In this document: positions 8,185-17,494 of the stretch, one piece after another
Layout: the number at the start of each line of letters is the position of its first letter
How positions within the stretch are numbered: the first letter of the stretch is position 1
Assembly (NCBI RefSeq): GCF_002879865.1
Contig: NZ_PNXY01000008.1
Coordinates: forward strand, 186,001 to 250,000
Length of the DNA: 64,000 nucleotides
Source: Paraburkholderia rhynchosiae
GTDB lineage: Bacteria; Pseudomonadota; Gammaproteobacteria; Burkholderiales; Burkholderiaceae
Direction: 5' to 3'
Made by a program: the position numbers and the translations under genes
Notes under the pieces: generated by a model
Database searches by the model: none
Seen by the model: the letters and a program-made list of their open reading frames with translations, nothing else
Told to the model about the DNA's origin: nothing

Positions 8185-9090
8185 TTAGACGCGCGGCACG
8201 TCCGGCTCGAAAAACACCCAGCGCACCTGCGGAAACGCGGCCTGCAAATCGGCCTCGATGACGTTGATCGCGTCGACCATTGCGCGGCCGCTCGCGTAGT
8301 CGATCATTTCGGCCTGCACGGCCACGACCACATGACGCCCCCATTGCAGCGTGATCATATTGATGATGCTGCGGATTTCGACCCGCGCGCGCAAGTGGGC
8401 TTCGATCGCGCGGCGCACTTCGGGGCTTGCCGATTCGCCGACGATCATCGACTTCACCTCGCGCGCCACCAGTCCCGCGATCACCATCAGCAGCAAACCG
8501 ACGGCGATGGAGCCGAATGCGTCATAGATGGGATTGCCGGTCATCATCGTGAGCAGCACGGCGGCGAAGGCCATTGCAAGGCCGGCCAACGCGGCGATAT
8601 CCTCGCCCGCGACCACCAGCAACTCCGACTCGCGCGTTTCCCTGAACCAGCGCCATATGTTTTTCTCGGGGTACACCCGGCGGATCTCCTTCATCGCGCC
8701 CCACAGCGAAAGCGCTTCGAGCACCACCGAGACGCCGAGCACCACGAGCGCGACATACGCATACTGCAAAGGCTCTCGCGCTATCAGACGATGCACGCCT
8801 TCATACACGGAAAACGCGCCGCCGACAAAGAACAGCAGCAACGCGACGAGTAGCGAATAGAAATTGATCTCGCGGCCGCCGCCCATCGGATGCAAGGGGC
8901 TCGCCGGTCTGCGCGCCTGACGCAGACCGAATAGCAGGAGCAATTGATTGCCGCAGTCGGCGGTGGAGTGAATGGCTTCGGCGAACATCGAACCGGAACC
9001 GGTGAACGAGGCGGCGGCAAACTTGCAGATGGCAATGCCAAAGTTGGCGGCAAGCGCGTAAATAATGGCTTTCGGCGATTCTTCTTTCAT
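8185..9090 (-). CDS. Cation diffusion facilitator family transporter
   Basis: 301-aa inner-membrane metal exporter of the CDF family. About five or six hydrophobic segments are seen (for example IIYALAANFGIAICKFAAAS, FYSLLVALLLFFVGGAFSVY, YVALVVLGVSVVLEALSL). The family metal-site motif appears in TM2 as EAIHSTADCGNQ (His-x3-Asp). The C-terminal cytoplasmic domain (about 205-301) is the usual CDF dimerisation fold. The ATG at 9090 was chosen because the protein then starts MKEESPKAIIYAL directly before TM1; in-frame codons reach 9261 but encode a low-complexity Pro/Gly stretch. The metal cannot be told from the sequence. Confidence 0.9.
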   Translation of the reverse strand: MKEESPKAIIYALAANFGIAICKFAAASFTGSGSMFAEAIHSTADCGNQLLLLFGLRQARRPASPLHPMGGGREINFYSLLVALLLFFVGGAFSVYEGVHRLIAREPLQYAYVALVVLGVSVVLEALSLWGAMKEIRRVYPEKNIWRWFRETRESELLVVAGEDIAALAGLAMAFAAVLLTMMTGNPIYDAFGSIAVGLLLMVIAGLVAREVKSMIVGESASPEVRRAIEAHLRARVEIRSIINMITLQWGRHVVVAVQAEMIDYASGRAMVDAINVIEADLQAAFPQVRWVFFEPDVPRV

Positions 9091-9197
9091 CGTCGTGGGG
9101 GGCGTCGGTAAGTTTGCAGAAGGCTTTCGGTTGGCAAGAGTTCGTATTATGGCCATGCCCGGCGGCATGAGTCCAACGGCGGCGTTATTCGCGCCGC

Positions 9198-9227
9198 GCT
9201 TGAACCCGCTTGAACCCGCTTGAACCC
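9198..9227. repeat. Three 10-bp tandem copies of GCTTGAACCC
   Basis: Units start at 9198, 9208 and 9218, perfect apart from the edges. They lie in the short spacer between the glutamate dehydrogenase stop and the CDF gene. A 10-bp period puts each copy on nearly the same helix face. Could be slippage; no known site is recognised. Confidence 0.6.
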
Positions 9228-9264
9228 TCTTCGGCCTTTCTTTACCGTTCCCGCCGCCCAATGC

Positions 9265-12200
9265 TCATGCCCTTTCGAGCGCCGCCATTTCCCGCACGAT
9301 CACCAGCAGCATCGACAGACTCGCTCCACCCGTGGCCCGCAGATCCGCAAGCAGACGTGCGTAACGCTCGAGTTGTGCGGCCCGCTTGTCGCGCCAGGCC
9401 TGAACCATCGCATCCGGCGTAGATGCGTCATCGGCGCCGGCCAGCGCACTCATCGTCAACGCGCGCTTGAGCCGCGCGAGTTCGGCCAATGCGGAGGCGC
9501 GCGCCAGCATGTCCCAATGCGAAGGCGCGGGCAACGCGGCCGCGCGCTCGCTGATCCAGTTGTAGTTGAGCAGCGTACCGAGCGCGAAGTAGACGCCAGC
9601 CACGAGTTCGAGACTGCGCTCGCACGTGGAGGCCACTTCGGCAATATCGAGCAGCGCCGCCGAAATCTCGCCGCTTGCAATCCGCACCGCGAGGTCGCTG
9701 TCGACGCCCGCGTCGACGAGCACACGCTGGCGCTCGGACAGCGCTTCGAGATCGGCAGCGGGCAACAGCGCGGGCCATTGCGGCGCGAGACGCTGCGCGG
9801 CATCGCGGCAGCGCCCGAGCAGCCCGCTCACATCGGCGCTATTCGCTGCGGACGACGACAGATGCCGCAAGAACCACAGCGCCGAACGTTCGACGAGCCG
9901 CGCAACTTCGACGAACATGCGCGCCTGCACATCGTCGGCGACACGGTTATCGAGCGCGTCAATGCTGCGCCATACGTCGTCGAGATCGAACACATCGCGC
10001 GCCATGATGCAGGCCCGCACGATGTCGCCCGGTTGCGCGTCGGTTTCTTCCATCAGCCGATGCACGAACTCGCAGCCGACGCGGTTCACCAGCGCATTGG
10101 TCAAATGCGTTGCGAGGATTTCGCGGCGCAACGGGTGACGCTGCATCGGCTCGCTAAAACGCTGACGCAACGGCTTCGGAAAATATTCGATCAACATGTC
10201 GCTGACGAGCGGGTCTTCCGGCACCGAAGAATCCAGCAGCGCGTCGTACAGCCACATCTTGCTGTAGGCAAGCAGCACCGCACGCTCCGGCGTGGTAAGC
10301 CCTTGTTTCGCGGCCTGCCGTTCAGCCACTTCTTCGTCGCTCGGGAGAAACTCGATCACGCGATTCAGGCGCCCAGCTCGTTCGAGATAGCGCATCAGGC
10401 GTGTTTCCGCGTCGAGCAGTTCCGTGCCGTATCGGCCGGCAATCGAGAGCGCCTGGGTCTGGTAATAGTTGTCCCTCAACACGAGCAGGCCGACTTCATC
10501 GGTCATTTCGGCGAGCAACGCGTTGCGCTGCTTGTCGGTCATCTCGCCATCGGCCACTACCAGTCCCAGCAGAATCTTGATGTTCACCTCGTGGTCCGAG
10601 CAGTCGACACCCGCGGAGTTGTCGATCGCATCGGTATTGATGCGCCCGCCGCGCTGCGCGAATTCGATGCGGCTGAGTTGCGTCAGTCCGAGATTGCCGC
10701 CTTCGGCCACGACCTTGCAACGCAGATCGGCGCCGTTCACGCGGATCGTATCGTTCGCACGGTCGCCGACTTGCAGGTGTGTTTCGCGACTGGCCTTCAC
10801 ATAGGTGCCGATGCCGCCGTTATAAAGCAGATCCACCGGCGCCTGCAAAATCGCGCGCATCAGCTCGGCTGGCGCGAGGGCTGCTGCGCTGATGCCAAGC
10901 ACGGACTGCACCGCCGGCGACAGCGGGATGGTCTTGGCGGTGCGCGGAAACACGCCGCCGCCCGCTGAAATCAGCGAAGGGTCGTAGTCGGCCCAGCTCG
11001 AACGGTCGAGAAGAAAGAGACGTCCACGCTCGGCAAGACTCACCGCCGGATCCGGATTCGGGTCCAGAAAAATATGCCGGTGATCGAACGCGGCCACGAG
11101 CCTGATATGCGGCGACAGCAGCATGCCGTTGCCGAACACGTCTCCGGACATATCGCCGATACCAACCACCGTGAAGTCCATCGTCTGCGTGTCGACGCTC
11201 ATTTCGCGGAAGTGCCGTTTGACGGACTCCCACGCGCCGCGCGCGGTGATCGCCATTTTCTTGTGGTCGTAGCCGACCGAGCCGCCCGACGCAAATGCGT
11301 CGTCGAGCCAGAAGCCGTATTCCTGCGAAATCGCGTTCGCGTAGTCGGAGAAAGTGGCCGTGCCTTTGTCGGCGGCGACCACCAGATAGGGATCGTCGGG
11401 GTCATGCCGCACCACGTCGCGCGGCGGCACGACTGTCGTGCCCGCGAGATTGTCGGTCAGATCGAGCAAACCGCGCAGGAACGTTTGATAGCACGCAATG
11501 CCTTCGCGCATCCATGCGTCGCGTTCCGTTTGCGGCGGCGGGTTCTTGACAACGAAGCCGCCCTTCGAACCCACCGGCACGATCACGACGTTCTTCACCA
11601 TTTGCGCCTTCATCAGGCCCAGCACTTCAGTGCGGAAATCCTCGCGACGGTCGGACCAGCGCAAGCCGCCGCGTGCCACGCGTCCACCGCGCAAATGCAC
11701 GCCTTCCACGCGCGGCGAGTAAACCCATATTTCGAACATCGGCTTGGGCTCGGGCAAGCCGGGCACCTGCGCAGGATTGAACTTGAACGACAGATACGGC
11801 TTCGGCTTTCCGTCGGCGTCGAAGCGATAATAGTTGGTGCGCTGCGTGGCTTTTATGACGCCGAGGAACTGCCGCAGTATGCGGTCCTCGTCGAGATTGG
11901 GCACCTGGTCGAGCGCGCCGTCGATCGTTTTCAACAAGCTCTCGACGCGAGCCTCGCGCGTGTCGGCGAGCGAAGGATCGAAGCGCGCGACAAAGAGTTC
12001 GACCAGCATGCGCGCAATGGCGGGATTGCCGGTCACCGCGCGCTCGATATACGCGTCGCTAAATGTCGAGCCTACCTGGCGCAGATACTTCGCATACGCA
12101 CGCAGTATCGTCAGTTCGCGTGCACTCAACTGCGCGCGCAGAACGAGGCGGTTGAAGTCGTCGCTTTCTATCGCGCCGGTCCACACCTGCTCGAACGCAT

Positions 12201-14130
12201 CTTCGAAGAGATCCTTGACGCGCTCGATGTCGAACTCGGCGTCGTCGGCAAGTTCGAGGCCGAAGTCGTGAATCCACGCCGGCGTCGCGCCAAGCGCCTC
12301 GATCAGGTAAGGCCGCTCTTCATCGACACGCACGCCGAGATGTTCGAGCATCGGCAAACTGCGCGACAACGCGATCGGCATTCCCGCGCGATAGACCTTG
12401 AAGCGGAACGCACGCGGTCCCGCTTCGATCGGACGATACAGGTTCATCGCGAGGCGCTCGCTGCCCTGCACGCGCTCGATCAGTTCGATGTCGCGAACTG
12501 CCGTGCGCGCGGGATAGTCGTCGCGATAGCCGGGCGGAAACGAATCCGCATAGTGTTGCAGCAGACGGTTGCCCTGCTCTTCTCCGAACGCGTCGAGCAG
12601 CGCATCGGCGAGATCGTCCTGCCAGCGGCGCGCGACCTGCACGAGGCGCGCTTCGAGTTCGCGTGTATCGACCTCGGGCATGCCGCCCGGCTTCGCATGC
12701 ACGACAAAGTGAATGCGCGCGAGCGTCGATTCGGAAAGCAGCGGCGTGAATTCGACACTCGCTCCGTTGAACGCGTCGGCCAGCAGATTGGCGATGCGCT
12801 GCCGCAGATCGGTGTTGTACTTGTCGCGCGGCACGAACACGAGGCACGACACGAAGCGGTCGAAGCGATCACGCCGCACAAAGAGACGCGTGCGCTGATG
12901 TTCCTGCAAGCGCAAAACGCCGAGCGCGATGTCGTAGAGCTGGTTTTCGTCGGCCTGGAAGAGTTCGTCGCGCGGATACGTTTCGAGCACCGTCACCAGT
13001 GATTTCGCGAGATGACCTTTCGGCAAGAATCCGGCTCGTCTCACGATGTTTGCGCATTTGCGCCGAACGATCGGAATTTCGGCCGCCGACAGAAAATACG
13101 CGGTCGACGTGTACAGCCCGATGAAGCGCCGCTCGCCGACTATCTTGCCGTCCGCGCCCGCCAGCTTGATGCCGACGTAGTCCAGATAGCCGGGGCGGTG
13201 CACAGTTGCGCGCGAGTTGGCCTTCGTGAGAAAGATCGGCGAGGCACTCGAAATGATTTCGGCAGCGGCCGGAGGTAGTGAGGTAACCTCGGACGTAGCT
13301 GCTGACGTAACCGCAGGCGCACCCGCTGCACGCAATTCGTCTCGCATGATGCCGAGGCCCGAGCCCGGCACCGCGCGCAAGCCATAGCCCGTGCCCTGCT
13401 GCACCAGTTCATAGTCGCGCTGGCCGAGAAAGGTGAAATGATCGGCCACCATCCATTCGAGAAACGCACGCGCTTCCATGGCATCCGGGCCGCTCTCGCC
13501 GACCTTCATGGCCTTGATCGTGACGCGCGCGAGTTCGACGATCTTCGGCCAGTCTTCGACCGAAGCGCGCACGTCGCGCAGCACTTTGGCGATGTCATCG
13601 CGCAGCGCGTCGAGCTTTGCCGCGTCGCCGCAACGGTCGACTTCGAAGTGAATGAACGACGCCAGTTGCGAGCGTGTGTCAGCGGCTTCTTCCGCGCCTT
13701 GCGTGACGCGCACGATGTCGCCATCGGCGCCGCGCCAGATGCGAAACACCGGATGCACGACCGAATGCAGCGCGAGCCCTTGCCGGTTGACCGCCATCGA
13801 GACGGAGTCGACCAGAAACGGCATGTCGTCGTTGACGATCTCGATCACCGTGTGATCGGAGTGCCAACCATGCTGTTCGAGAATCGGGTTATAGACGCGC
13901 AGCCTTTCCTTGCCGGGCACGAAGCGCTGCGCGGTCTGCCAGTGCGCGAGTGCGGCGCCATACAGATCGGCGATGGAGCGGCTTTGCAGATCGTCGGCGT
14001 CGACGAAATCGTAGTAGTGCCGCAGAAAGGGCTCGACGATGTGGAAGGTCGGCTCAGGCAAGCGCCCCCGTGCAAATTCGACGACATCGTTCAGCAAGTG
14101 CGTGACGGCTTCTTCGTTCTTTGCTTGCAT
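9265..14130 (-). CDS. NAD-specific glutamate dehydrogenase, large (GDH-180 class) type
   Basis: Oxidatively deaminates glutamate to 2-oxoglutarate with NAD+. At 1,621 aa it has the length typical of the large bacterial NAD-GDH family (Bac_GDH). The N-terminal half holds ACT-like regulatory regions. The catalytic core is near residues 815-870, with ARGGLRWSDRREDFRTEVLG and the substrate-Lys loop VPVGSKGGFVVKNPP. A nucleotide-binding region follows near 1000-1100 (TVVGIGDMSGDVFGNG). The ATG at 14130 (MQAKNEEAVTHLL) was chosen because GGGGGAG precedes it; upstream codons add an unlikely 25 residues. It is monocistronic. In the family, activity is allosteric and linked to amino-acid use, which fits the nearby GABA and carnitine pathways. 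Confidence 0.95.
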   Translation of the reverse strand: MQAKNEEAVTHLLNDVVEFARGRLPEPTFHIVEPFLRHYYDFVDADDLQSRSIADLYGAALAHWQTAQRFVPGKERLRVYNPILEQHGWHSDHTVIEIVNDDMPFLVDSVSMAVNRQGLALHSVVHPVFRIWRGADGDIVRVTQGAEEAADTRSQLASFIHFEVDRCGDAAKLDALRDDIAKVLRDVRASVEDWPKIVELARVTIKAMKVGESGPDAMEARAFLEWMVADHFTFLGQRDYELVQQGTGYGLRAVPGSGLGIMRDELRAAGAPAVTSAATSEVTSLPPAAAEIISSASPIFLTKANSRATVHRPGYLDYVGIKLAGADGKIVGERRFIGLYTSTAYFLSAAEIPIVRRKCANIVRRAGFLPKGHLAKSLVTVLETYPRDELFQADENQLYDIALGVLRLQEHQRTRLFVRRDRFDRFVSCLVFVPRDKYNTDLRQRIANLLADAFNGASVEFTPLLSESTLARIHFVVHAKPGGMPEVDTRELEARLVQVARRWQDDLADALLDAFGEEQGNRLLQHYADSFPPGYRDDYPARTAVRDIELIERVQGSERLAMNLYRPIEAGPRAFRFKVYRAGMPIALSRSLPMLEHLGVRVDEERPYLIEALGATPAWIHDFGLELADDAEFDIERVKDLFEDAFEQVWTGAIESDDFNRLVLRAQLSARELTILRAYAKYLRQVGSTFSDAYIERAVTGNPAIARMLVELFVARFDPSLADTREARVESLLKTIDGALDQVPNLDEDRILRQFLGVIKATQRTNYYRFDADGKPKPYLSFKFNPAQVPGLPEPKPMFEIWVYSPRVEGVHLRGGRVARGGLRWSDRREDFRTEVLGLMKAQMVKNVVIVPVGSKGGFVVKNPPPQTERDAWMREGIACYQTFLRGLLDLTDNLAGTTVVPPRDVVRHDPDDPYLVVAADKGTATFSDYANAISQEYGFWLDDAFASGGSVGYDHKKMAITARGAWESVKRHFREMSVDTQTMDFTVVGIGDMSGDVFGNGMLLSPHIRLVAAFDHRHIFLDPNPDPAVSLAERGRLFLLDRSSWADYDPSLISAGGGVFPRTAKTIPLSPAVQSVLGISAAALAPAELMRAILQAPVDLLYNGGIGTYVKASRETHLQVGDRANDTIRVNGADLRCKVVAEGGNLGLTQLSRIEFAQRGGRINTDAIDNSAGVDCSDHEVNIKILLGLVVADGEMTDKQRNALLAEMTDEVGLLVLRDNYYQTQALSIAGRYGTELLDAETRLMRYLERAGRLNRVIEFLPSDEEVAERQAAKQGLTTPERAVLLAYSKMWLYDALLDSSVPEDPLVSDMLIEYFPKPLRQRFSEPMQRHPLRREILATHLTNALVNRVGCEFVHRLMEETDAQPGDIVRACIMARDVFDLDDVWRSIDALDNRVADDVQARMFVEVARLVERSALWFLRHLSSSAANSADVSGLLGRCRDAAQRLAPQWPALLPAADLEALSERQRVLVDAGVDSDLAVRIASGEISAALLDIAEVASTCERSLELVAGVYFALGTLLNYNWISERAAALPAPSHWDMLARASALAELARLKRALTMSALAGADDASTPDAMVQAWRDKRAAQLERYARLLADLRATGGASLSMLLVIVREMAALERA

Positions 14131-14286
14131 GATGGACTCCCCCGGCTGGCGGCAATGGCGAGTATCGCCCGGATCGCATGCATCGTCTGCAGGGGAATTA
14201 TGCACCTGCCTGTCCCAATGCGACCGAGGCCCCGACTAAGGTTATACCCGCTGGCCGCTATCGTGCTGCAAATGCGCAAACGCTGC

Positions 14287-15150
14287 TCAGCGTACGTGTT
14301 CTGTTTCGACGGCTGGCTGCGCGAGCCATGCGCGCAGTTGTTCGCCGATCCACGCGGGGTCATCGTGCGGCAAGTCGTGACCGGCCCATGGATGCTCGCG
14401 ATGCAGCGCGCCCCACGCCGCCGCGAGCTTCGCGGAACACACAGGGTCGACGAGCCGGTCAGCGCGCGAAGAAAGAACCAGCAGCGGGCAAGCCGGTTTC
14501 GCGGCGGCCGCTGTAAAGCGCGCCGCCGCCGCCAGTTGCCGCAACGCATTGCCTCGGCTCACCGGCGCGCGGCGGCGAATGGCGCTCCATGCGTCGAGGT
14601 CGGCGTTGAGCGTGTCGACGTTATTGCACGTCAATCGGTGAATGGCGCGCTCGGCGCGCATCGCATCGCGCCAATGCGTGGCGATGGTCAAAAGGCCCGG
14701 CCATGCCGACGGGCGCAGCCGCTCGTGCACGCTGCTGAAGGGGCGCATGCTGGTGTTGATCAGCACAAGCCGCCCGATTTCGTCGGGATGCCGTTGCGCC
14801 CAGTTGGTCGCGACCATGCCGCCGAGCGACATCGCGAGCACGTTGAACGGGCCGCGCGCGCTTATGTCGGTCGCACTGTTGCGCAGCGCGTTTCTACCGG
14901 CCGCTTCTCTCCCATCCGCGTCTGTGCCGACCGCGTCTGTGCCGACCGCGCCTCCTTGCGCAGCAATGCGTATGAAGTCGACCATGTCGGCGACCGTGGC
15001 GGGCGCGCGCAAATGTGCGAAGTCGCCGTTGCCCGGCAAGTCGGGCAACAGCACGCGCGTGGCCCCGGTGGCTTGCCGTAACGTATCCGGCAAGCTGCCC
15101 CAATGACGTGTCTCGCGTGTCAGTCCGCGCAACAGAATCCAGGTGCTCAT
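14287..15150 (-). CDS. Alpha/beta-fold hydrolase
   Basis: 287-aa hydrolase. The start MSTWILLRGLTRETRHWG fits the fold: first strand, oxyanion region, then PDLPGNGDF. The nucleophile elbow is LAMSLGGMVA, so the first Gly of GxSxG is Ala. Candidate Asp (SSRADRLVDP) and His (WAGHDLPHD) follow in order. A short acidic repeat (GTDAVGTDADG) near residues 69-80 comes from a 15-bp tandem duplication around 14925-14950. Its start overlaps the M14 peptidase stop by 4 bp (ATGA), so the two are translationally coupled. Substrate unknown. An upstream in-frame extension to 15915 lies antisense-like over the peptidase and is rejected. Confidence 0.87.
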   Translation of the reverse strand: MSTWILLRGLTRETRHWGSLPDTLRQATGATRVLLPDLPGNGDFAHLRAPATVADMVDFIRIAAQGGAVGTDAVGTDADGREAAGRNALRNSATDISARGPFNVLAMSLGGMVATNWAQRHPDEIGRLVLINTSMRPFSSVHERLRPSAWPGLLTIATHWRDAMRAERAIHRLTCNNVDTLNADLDAWSAIRRRAPVSRGNALRQLAAAARFTAAAAKPACPLLVLSSRADRLVDPVCSAKLAAAWGALHREHPWAGHDLPHDDPAWIGEQLRAWLAQPAVETEHVR

Positions 15151-16181
15151 GCGGTGTCCGGCGTGTACCAGTGATCGATCGCGCTTTGCAGCAATTGCTC
15201 TCGACGATTGCCTTGCGGCAGCCAGCGCTGCGACGAAAAAACCGCGCGCGCCAGAAAATCGAGCAGATTCGCGTGACGCCGTAGCACGCGCGCCGTGCGA
15301 TGCGCCTTGACCGGATTGAAGAAACCTTGACGCGAAAACAACTGGCGCGGATTCTTCTTGATCCACAGCCACGAGCCAAGCTCGAGCGTCATCGGCAGAA
15401 AGACGTTGGGTGCGGGCGCGCGGTCGTATGCGAAGTCCCAGAGATCGCCGTGCAGTAGATATTGATGGCTTTGCGGCTCGAACGTGTACCCGTGATGCGG
15501 ATGGGAGCGCTCGAACATGGTTTTCAGCACGTACATTTCCGGCAGATGCGGCATCAGCTTGCGCGTGCGCGCGTACGGAAACCAGATGCTGTCGGTCCAG
15601 CCGTAACCCGAATGGCAATCGAGCGCAATGCTCAGCGGTCGCGCCGCCAGTTCCGCTTCGACCACTTGCAGCAGCGCGGCGGCCTCGGCTTCCATCGGAG
15701 CGCCGCGGCGTCCGCGATACCACGGCAGCCATGCGCCGACGCGCTGCCCGCCGGCCAGCAGCGGCACGCGCTCGTCGGCGTTTTGCGGCGCGTTTCGCAT
15801 CAGATCGACGCCGTTCGGATTGGCTCGCGTGGCCGCCCACATCCCGCCAGGGTTGACGATCGGCATGAAGACGAGGCGGATCGACTGGAGTTGCCGGACC
15901 AGCAGTTCGTCCCATTCGAGCCGAGCAAGCAGCGCGCGCATGTAGTCCAGCACGAGTTGCGAGCCGATGCGCTCGAGCCCATGAATGCCGCCGAAGAAAC
16001 CGATGGCCGGCGCTTGTGGATCGGTCGAGCCGATGCTCGCCGTATGCACGCCGAAGCGCCGGCCGCGCACGGTCGTCTCGCAGACCGTGCGGATTGCGAA
16101 GCTCGCGCTGCCTTGATCGAGGATCGACTTGAGATCTTCGTACTCCGCAAAGGTGTCGGGAAGGAAGCTCAAAGGCTGCAT
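15147..16181 (-). CDS. M14-family zinc carboxypeptidase-like protein
   Basis: 344 aa from the ATG at 16181 (MQPLSFLPDTFAEYEDL). Zinc ligands of the M14/succinylglutamate-desuccinylase fold are visible: GGIHGLE (His67, Glu70) and the third His in LDCHSGYG (about residue 196). The catalytic Glu is probably in MTLELGSW near residue 273. NPGGMWAATRANPNGVDLMRN is the arginine/substrate loop typical of M14 (Asn-Pro-x-Gly and Arg-x-Asn). No signal peptide is clear in the chosen start. It is followed by the coupled alpha/beta hydrolase. Upstream in-frame ATGs at 16262 and 16292 are possible but lack ribosome binding sites. Confidence 0.85.
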   Translation of the reverse strand: MQPLSFLPDTFAEYEDLKSILDQGSASFAIRTVCETTVRGRRFGVHTASIGSTDPQAPAIGFFGGIHGLERIGSQLVLDYMRALLARLEWDELLVRQLQSIRLVFMPIVNPGGMWAATRANPNGVDLMRNAPQNADERVPLLAGGQRVGAWLPWYRGRRGAPMEAEAAALLQVVEAELAARPLSIALDCHSGYGWTDSIWFPYARTRKLMPHLPEMYVLKTMFERSHPHHGYTFEPQSHQYLLHGDLWDFAYDRAPAPNVFLPMTLELGSWLWIKKNPRQLFSRQGFFNPVKAHRTARVLRRHANLLDFLARAVFSSQRWLPQGNRREQLLQSAIDHWYTPDTA

Positions 16182-16296
16182 GGGAGCGTCGCGAGTAATG
16201 CGGGATGTCGGAGACGGCACGGCGAATGACGCAATATAGCCTGTCTGCGAGTCGGCATGCATGACGGCTGCATGCAGGCGAAAGCCTGTCATACGG

Positions 16297-16360
16297 GCGT
16301 CATTGAGGCGTCATTGGGGCGTCATTGGGGCGTCATTGATGCGTCATTGCAGCGTCATTG
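16297..16360. repeat. Six-copy 11-bp repeat array, core GCGTCATTG
   Basis: GCGTCATTG begins at 16297, 16308, 16319, 16330, 16341 and 16352, exactly 11 bp apart, with two variable bases between copies (AG, GG, GG, AT, CA). It lies in the spacer between the divergent M14 peptidase and EamA transporter genes. All copies therefore face the same side of the DNA helix. It is too short-period for CRISPR. It may be multimeric protein-binding sites or tandem slippage. Confidence 0.75.
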
Positions 16361-16436
16361 GAGTATCACCCCTCGCGCCACAAATCACCTCTTTTCTACC
16401 CATAAAACCCCTCCACTTTAGTCATCCACTCATCGA

Positions 16437-16455
16437 TTCCAGCGTTCTGCTGGAA
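16437..16455. promoter_or_regulatory. Perfect 7-bp dyad upstream of the EamA transporter
   Basis: TTCCAGC (16437-16443) and GCTGGAA (16449-16455) are separated by GTTCT. The dyad lies 60 bp before the transporter start. It is a candidate operator; nothing more can be said from sequence. The rest of the 16182-16514 spacer, apart from the 11-bp array, shows no gene. Confidence 0.3.
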
Positions 16456-16514
16456 TAATCACGGGCTTGCGGCCGGCAGTCAGGCCTGCCAATCCAGTCC
16501 TATCCCGGCCTTCG

Positions 16515-17351
16515 ATGGAAACCCTTGTCGTCCTGCTGGTCCTGGTGTCCGCGCTCCTTCACGCCACGTGGAATGCGTTCCTGCATCTGTCGGAAGACCG
16601 CGTCTGGCTGCTCGGCATGATGGCGATTCCGTATATCGCCGTGAGCGCGGTCGGCGTGATCGTCCTGCCGATGCCCGCGTCCGCCGCGTGGCCCTATATC
16701 TTCGCGTCGGTGGTGCTCGAATTCGGCTATCTGCTCGCGCTGATCCGCGCCTACCGGAGCGGCGACTTCGGGCAGATCTATCCAATTGCCCGAGGCCTGT
16801 CGCCGATGCTCGTGTTCGTCGGCGCGCTCGTGTTCGCGCATGAATCGCTGAAACCGCTCGCCGCCATCGGCATCGCGCTGGTGTCGATCGGAATCGTCTC
16901 CCTGGCGTTTCGCCGCGGCATGCGCTTCTCCGGCGAGAGCGTGCCGTTCGCGCTGCTAACGGGCTTTTTCATAGCGACCTATTCAGTCGTCGACGGAATC
17001 GGCGCGCGTCTCGCAGGCAATGGTCTCAGCTACATCATGTGGGTCTATCTGATCTGGAACGTGCCGCAGTTTCTGCTCGCGTGGCATTGGCGCGGCGGCG
17101 CCAAAGGGCTTTTCATCGGCCGCTCGGTGGTGCTCAAGGGCATGGCGTCGGGCGCGCTCGCACTCGTCGCGTATTGCCTGATCATCGAGGCATACCGTTA
17201 TCTGCCTATCGCGATGGTCTCCGCGCTGCGCGAATTGAGCTCGATCTTCGCGGTGGTGATCGGCTGGCTGTTCATGCGCGAAAAGCTCACCGCGCGGCGC
17301 ATCGTTGCATGCGTGCTCGTCACGCTCGGGGCGGTGCTGATCCGGATTTGA
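16515..17351 (+). CDS. EamA/DMT-family membrane transporter
   Basis: 278-aa inner-membrane protein with about ten hydrophobic helices in two EamA repeats (roughly residues 1-135 and 145-278), the drug/metabolite transporter plan. Typical features are the short N-terminal VLLVLVSALLHATWNAFL, the end of repeat one (LSPMLVFVGALVFAHESL) and of repeat two (LSSIFAVVIGWLFMREKLTA). The ATG at 16515 was preferred to an in-frame TTG at 16467. It lies 143 bp upstream of gabT on the same strand; the spacer has its own dyad, so co-transcription is uncertain. Substrate unknown, but a metabolite role near GABA catabolism is possible. Confidence 0.88.
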   Translation: METLVVLLVLVSALLHATWNAFLHLSEDRVWLLGMMAIPYIAVSAVGVIVLPMPASAAWPYIFASVVLEFGYLLALIRAYRSGDFGQIYPIARGLSPMLVFVGALVFAHESLKPLAAIGIALVSIGIVSLAFRRGMRFSGESVPFALLTGFFIATYSVVDGIGARLAGNGLSYIMWVYLIWNVPQFLLAWHWRGGAKGLFIGRSVVLKGMASGALALVAYCLIIEAYRYLPIAMVSALRELSSIFAVVIGWLFMREKLTARRIVACVLVTLGAVLIRI

Positions 17352-17379
17352 AGCGGCTGCGCCGGCGACGCACATCAAA

Positions 17380-17439
17380 TTGGCTCCTACGTTTTTATTT
17401 AAATGGCTCTGAAGCTAAGAGCCAAATCTCACTATAGTC
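17380..17439 (+). promoter_or_regulatory. Candidate gabT promoter/operator with three GGCTC boxes
   Basis: TTGGCTC (17380-17386) and TGGCTCT (17404-17410) are direct copies about 24 bp apart. AGAGCCA (17418-17424) is an inverted copy that makes a perfect 7-bp dyad with the second. A TATAGT hexamer at 17434-17439 could be the -10. This pattern suits a regulator of the gab operon, but no regulator gene is adjacent. Confidence 0.45.
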
Positions 17440-17494
17440 GCTGCATGGGCCGCGCCATACGCGCGGCGTCCGCCGACACCGAGGAGCCACGGAG

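Noticed and set aside
9220..13002. Long plus-strand open frames (582 and 642 codons) opposite glutamate dehydrogenase
   Set aside because: Shadow frames; no domain pattern, and the antisense strand encodes the well-marked dehydrogenase.
15151..15915. N-terminal extension of the alpha/beta hydrolase gene
   Set aside because: It overlaps the M14 peptidase on the same strand in another frame and has no hydrolase sequence; the ATGA overlap marks the true start.
16297..16360. CRISPR array
   Set aside because: The 9-bp core with 2-bp gaps is far below CRISPR repeat and spacer length and no cas gene is present.
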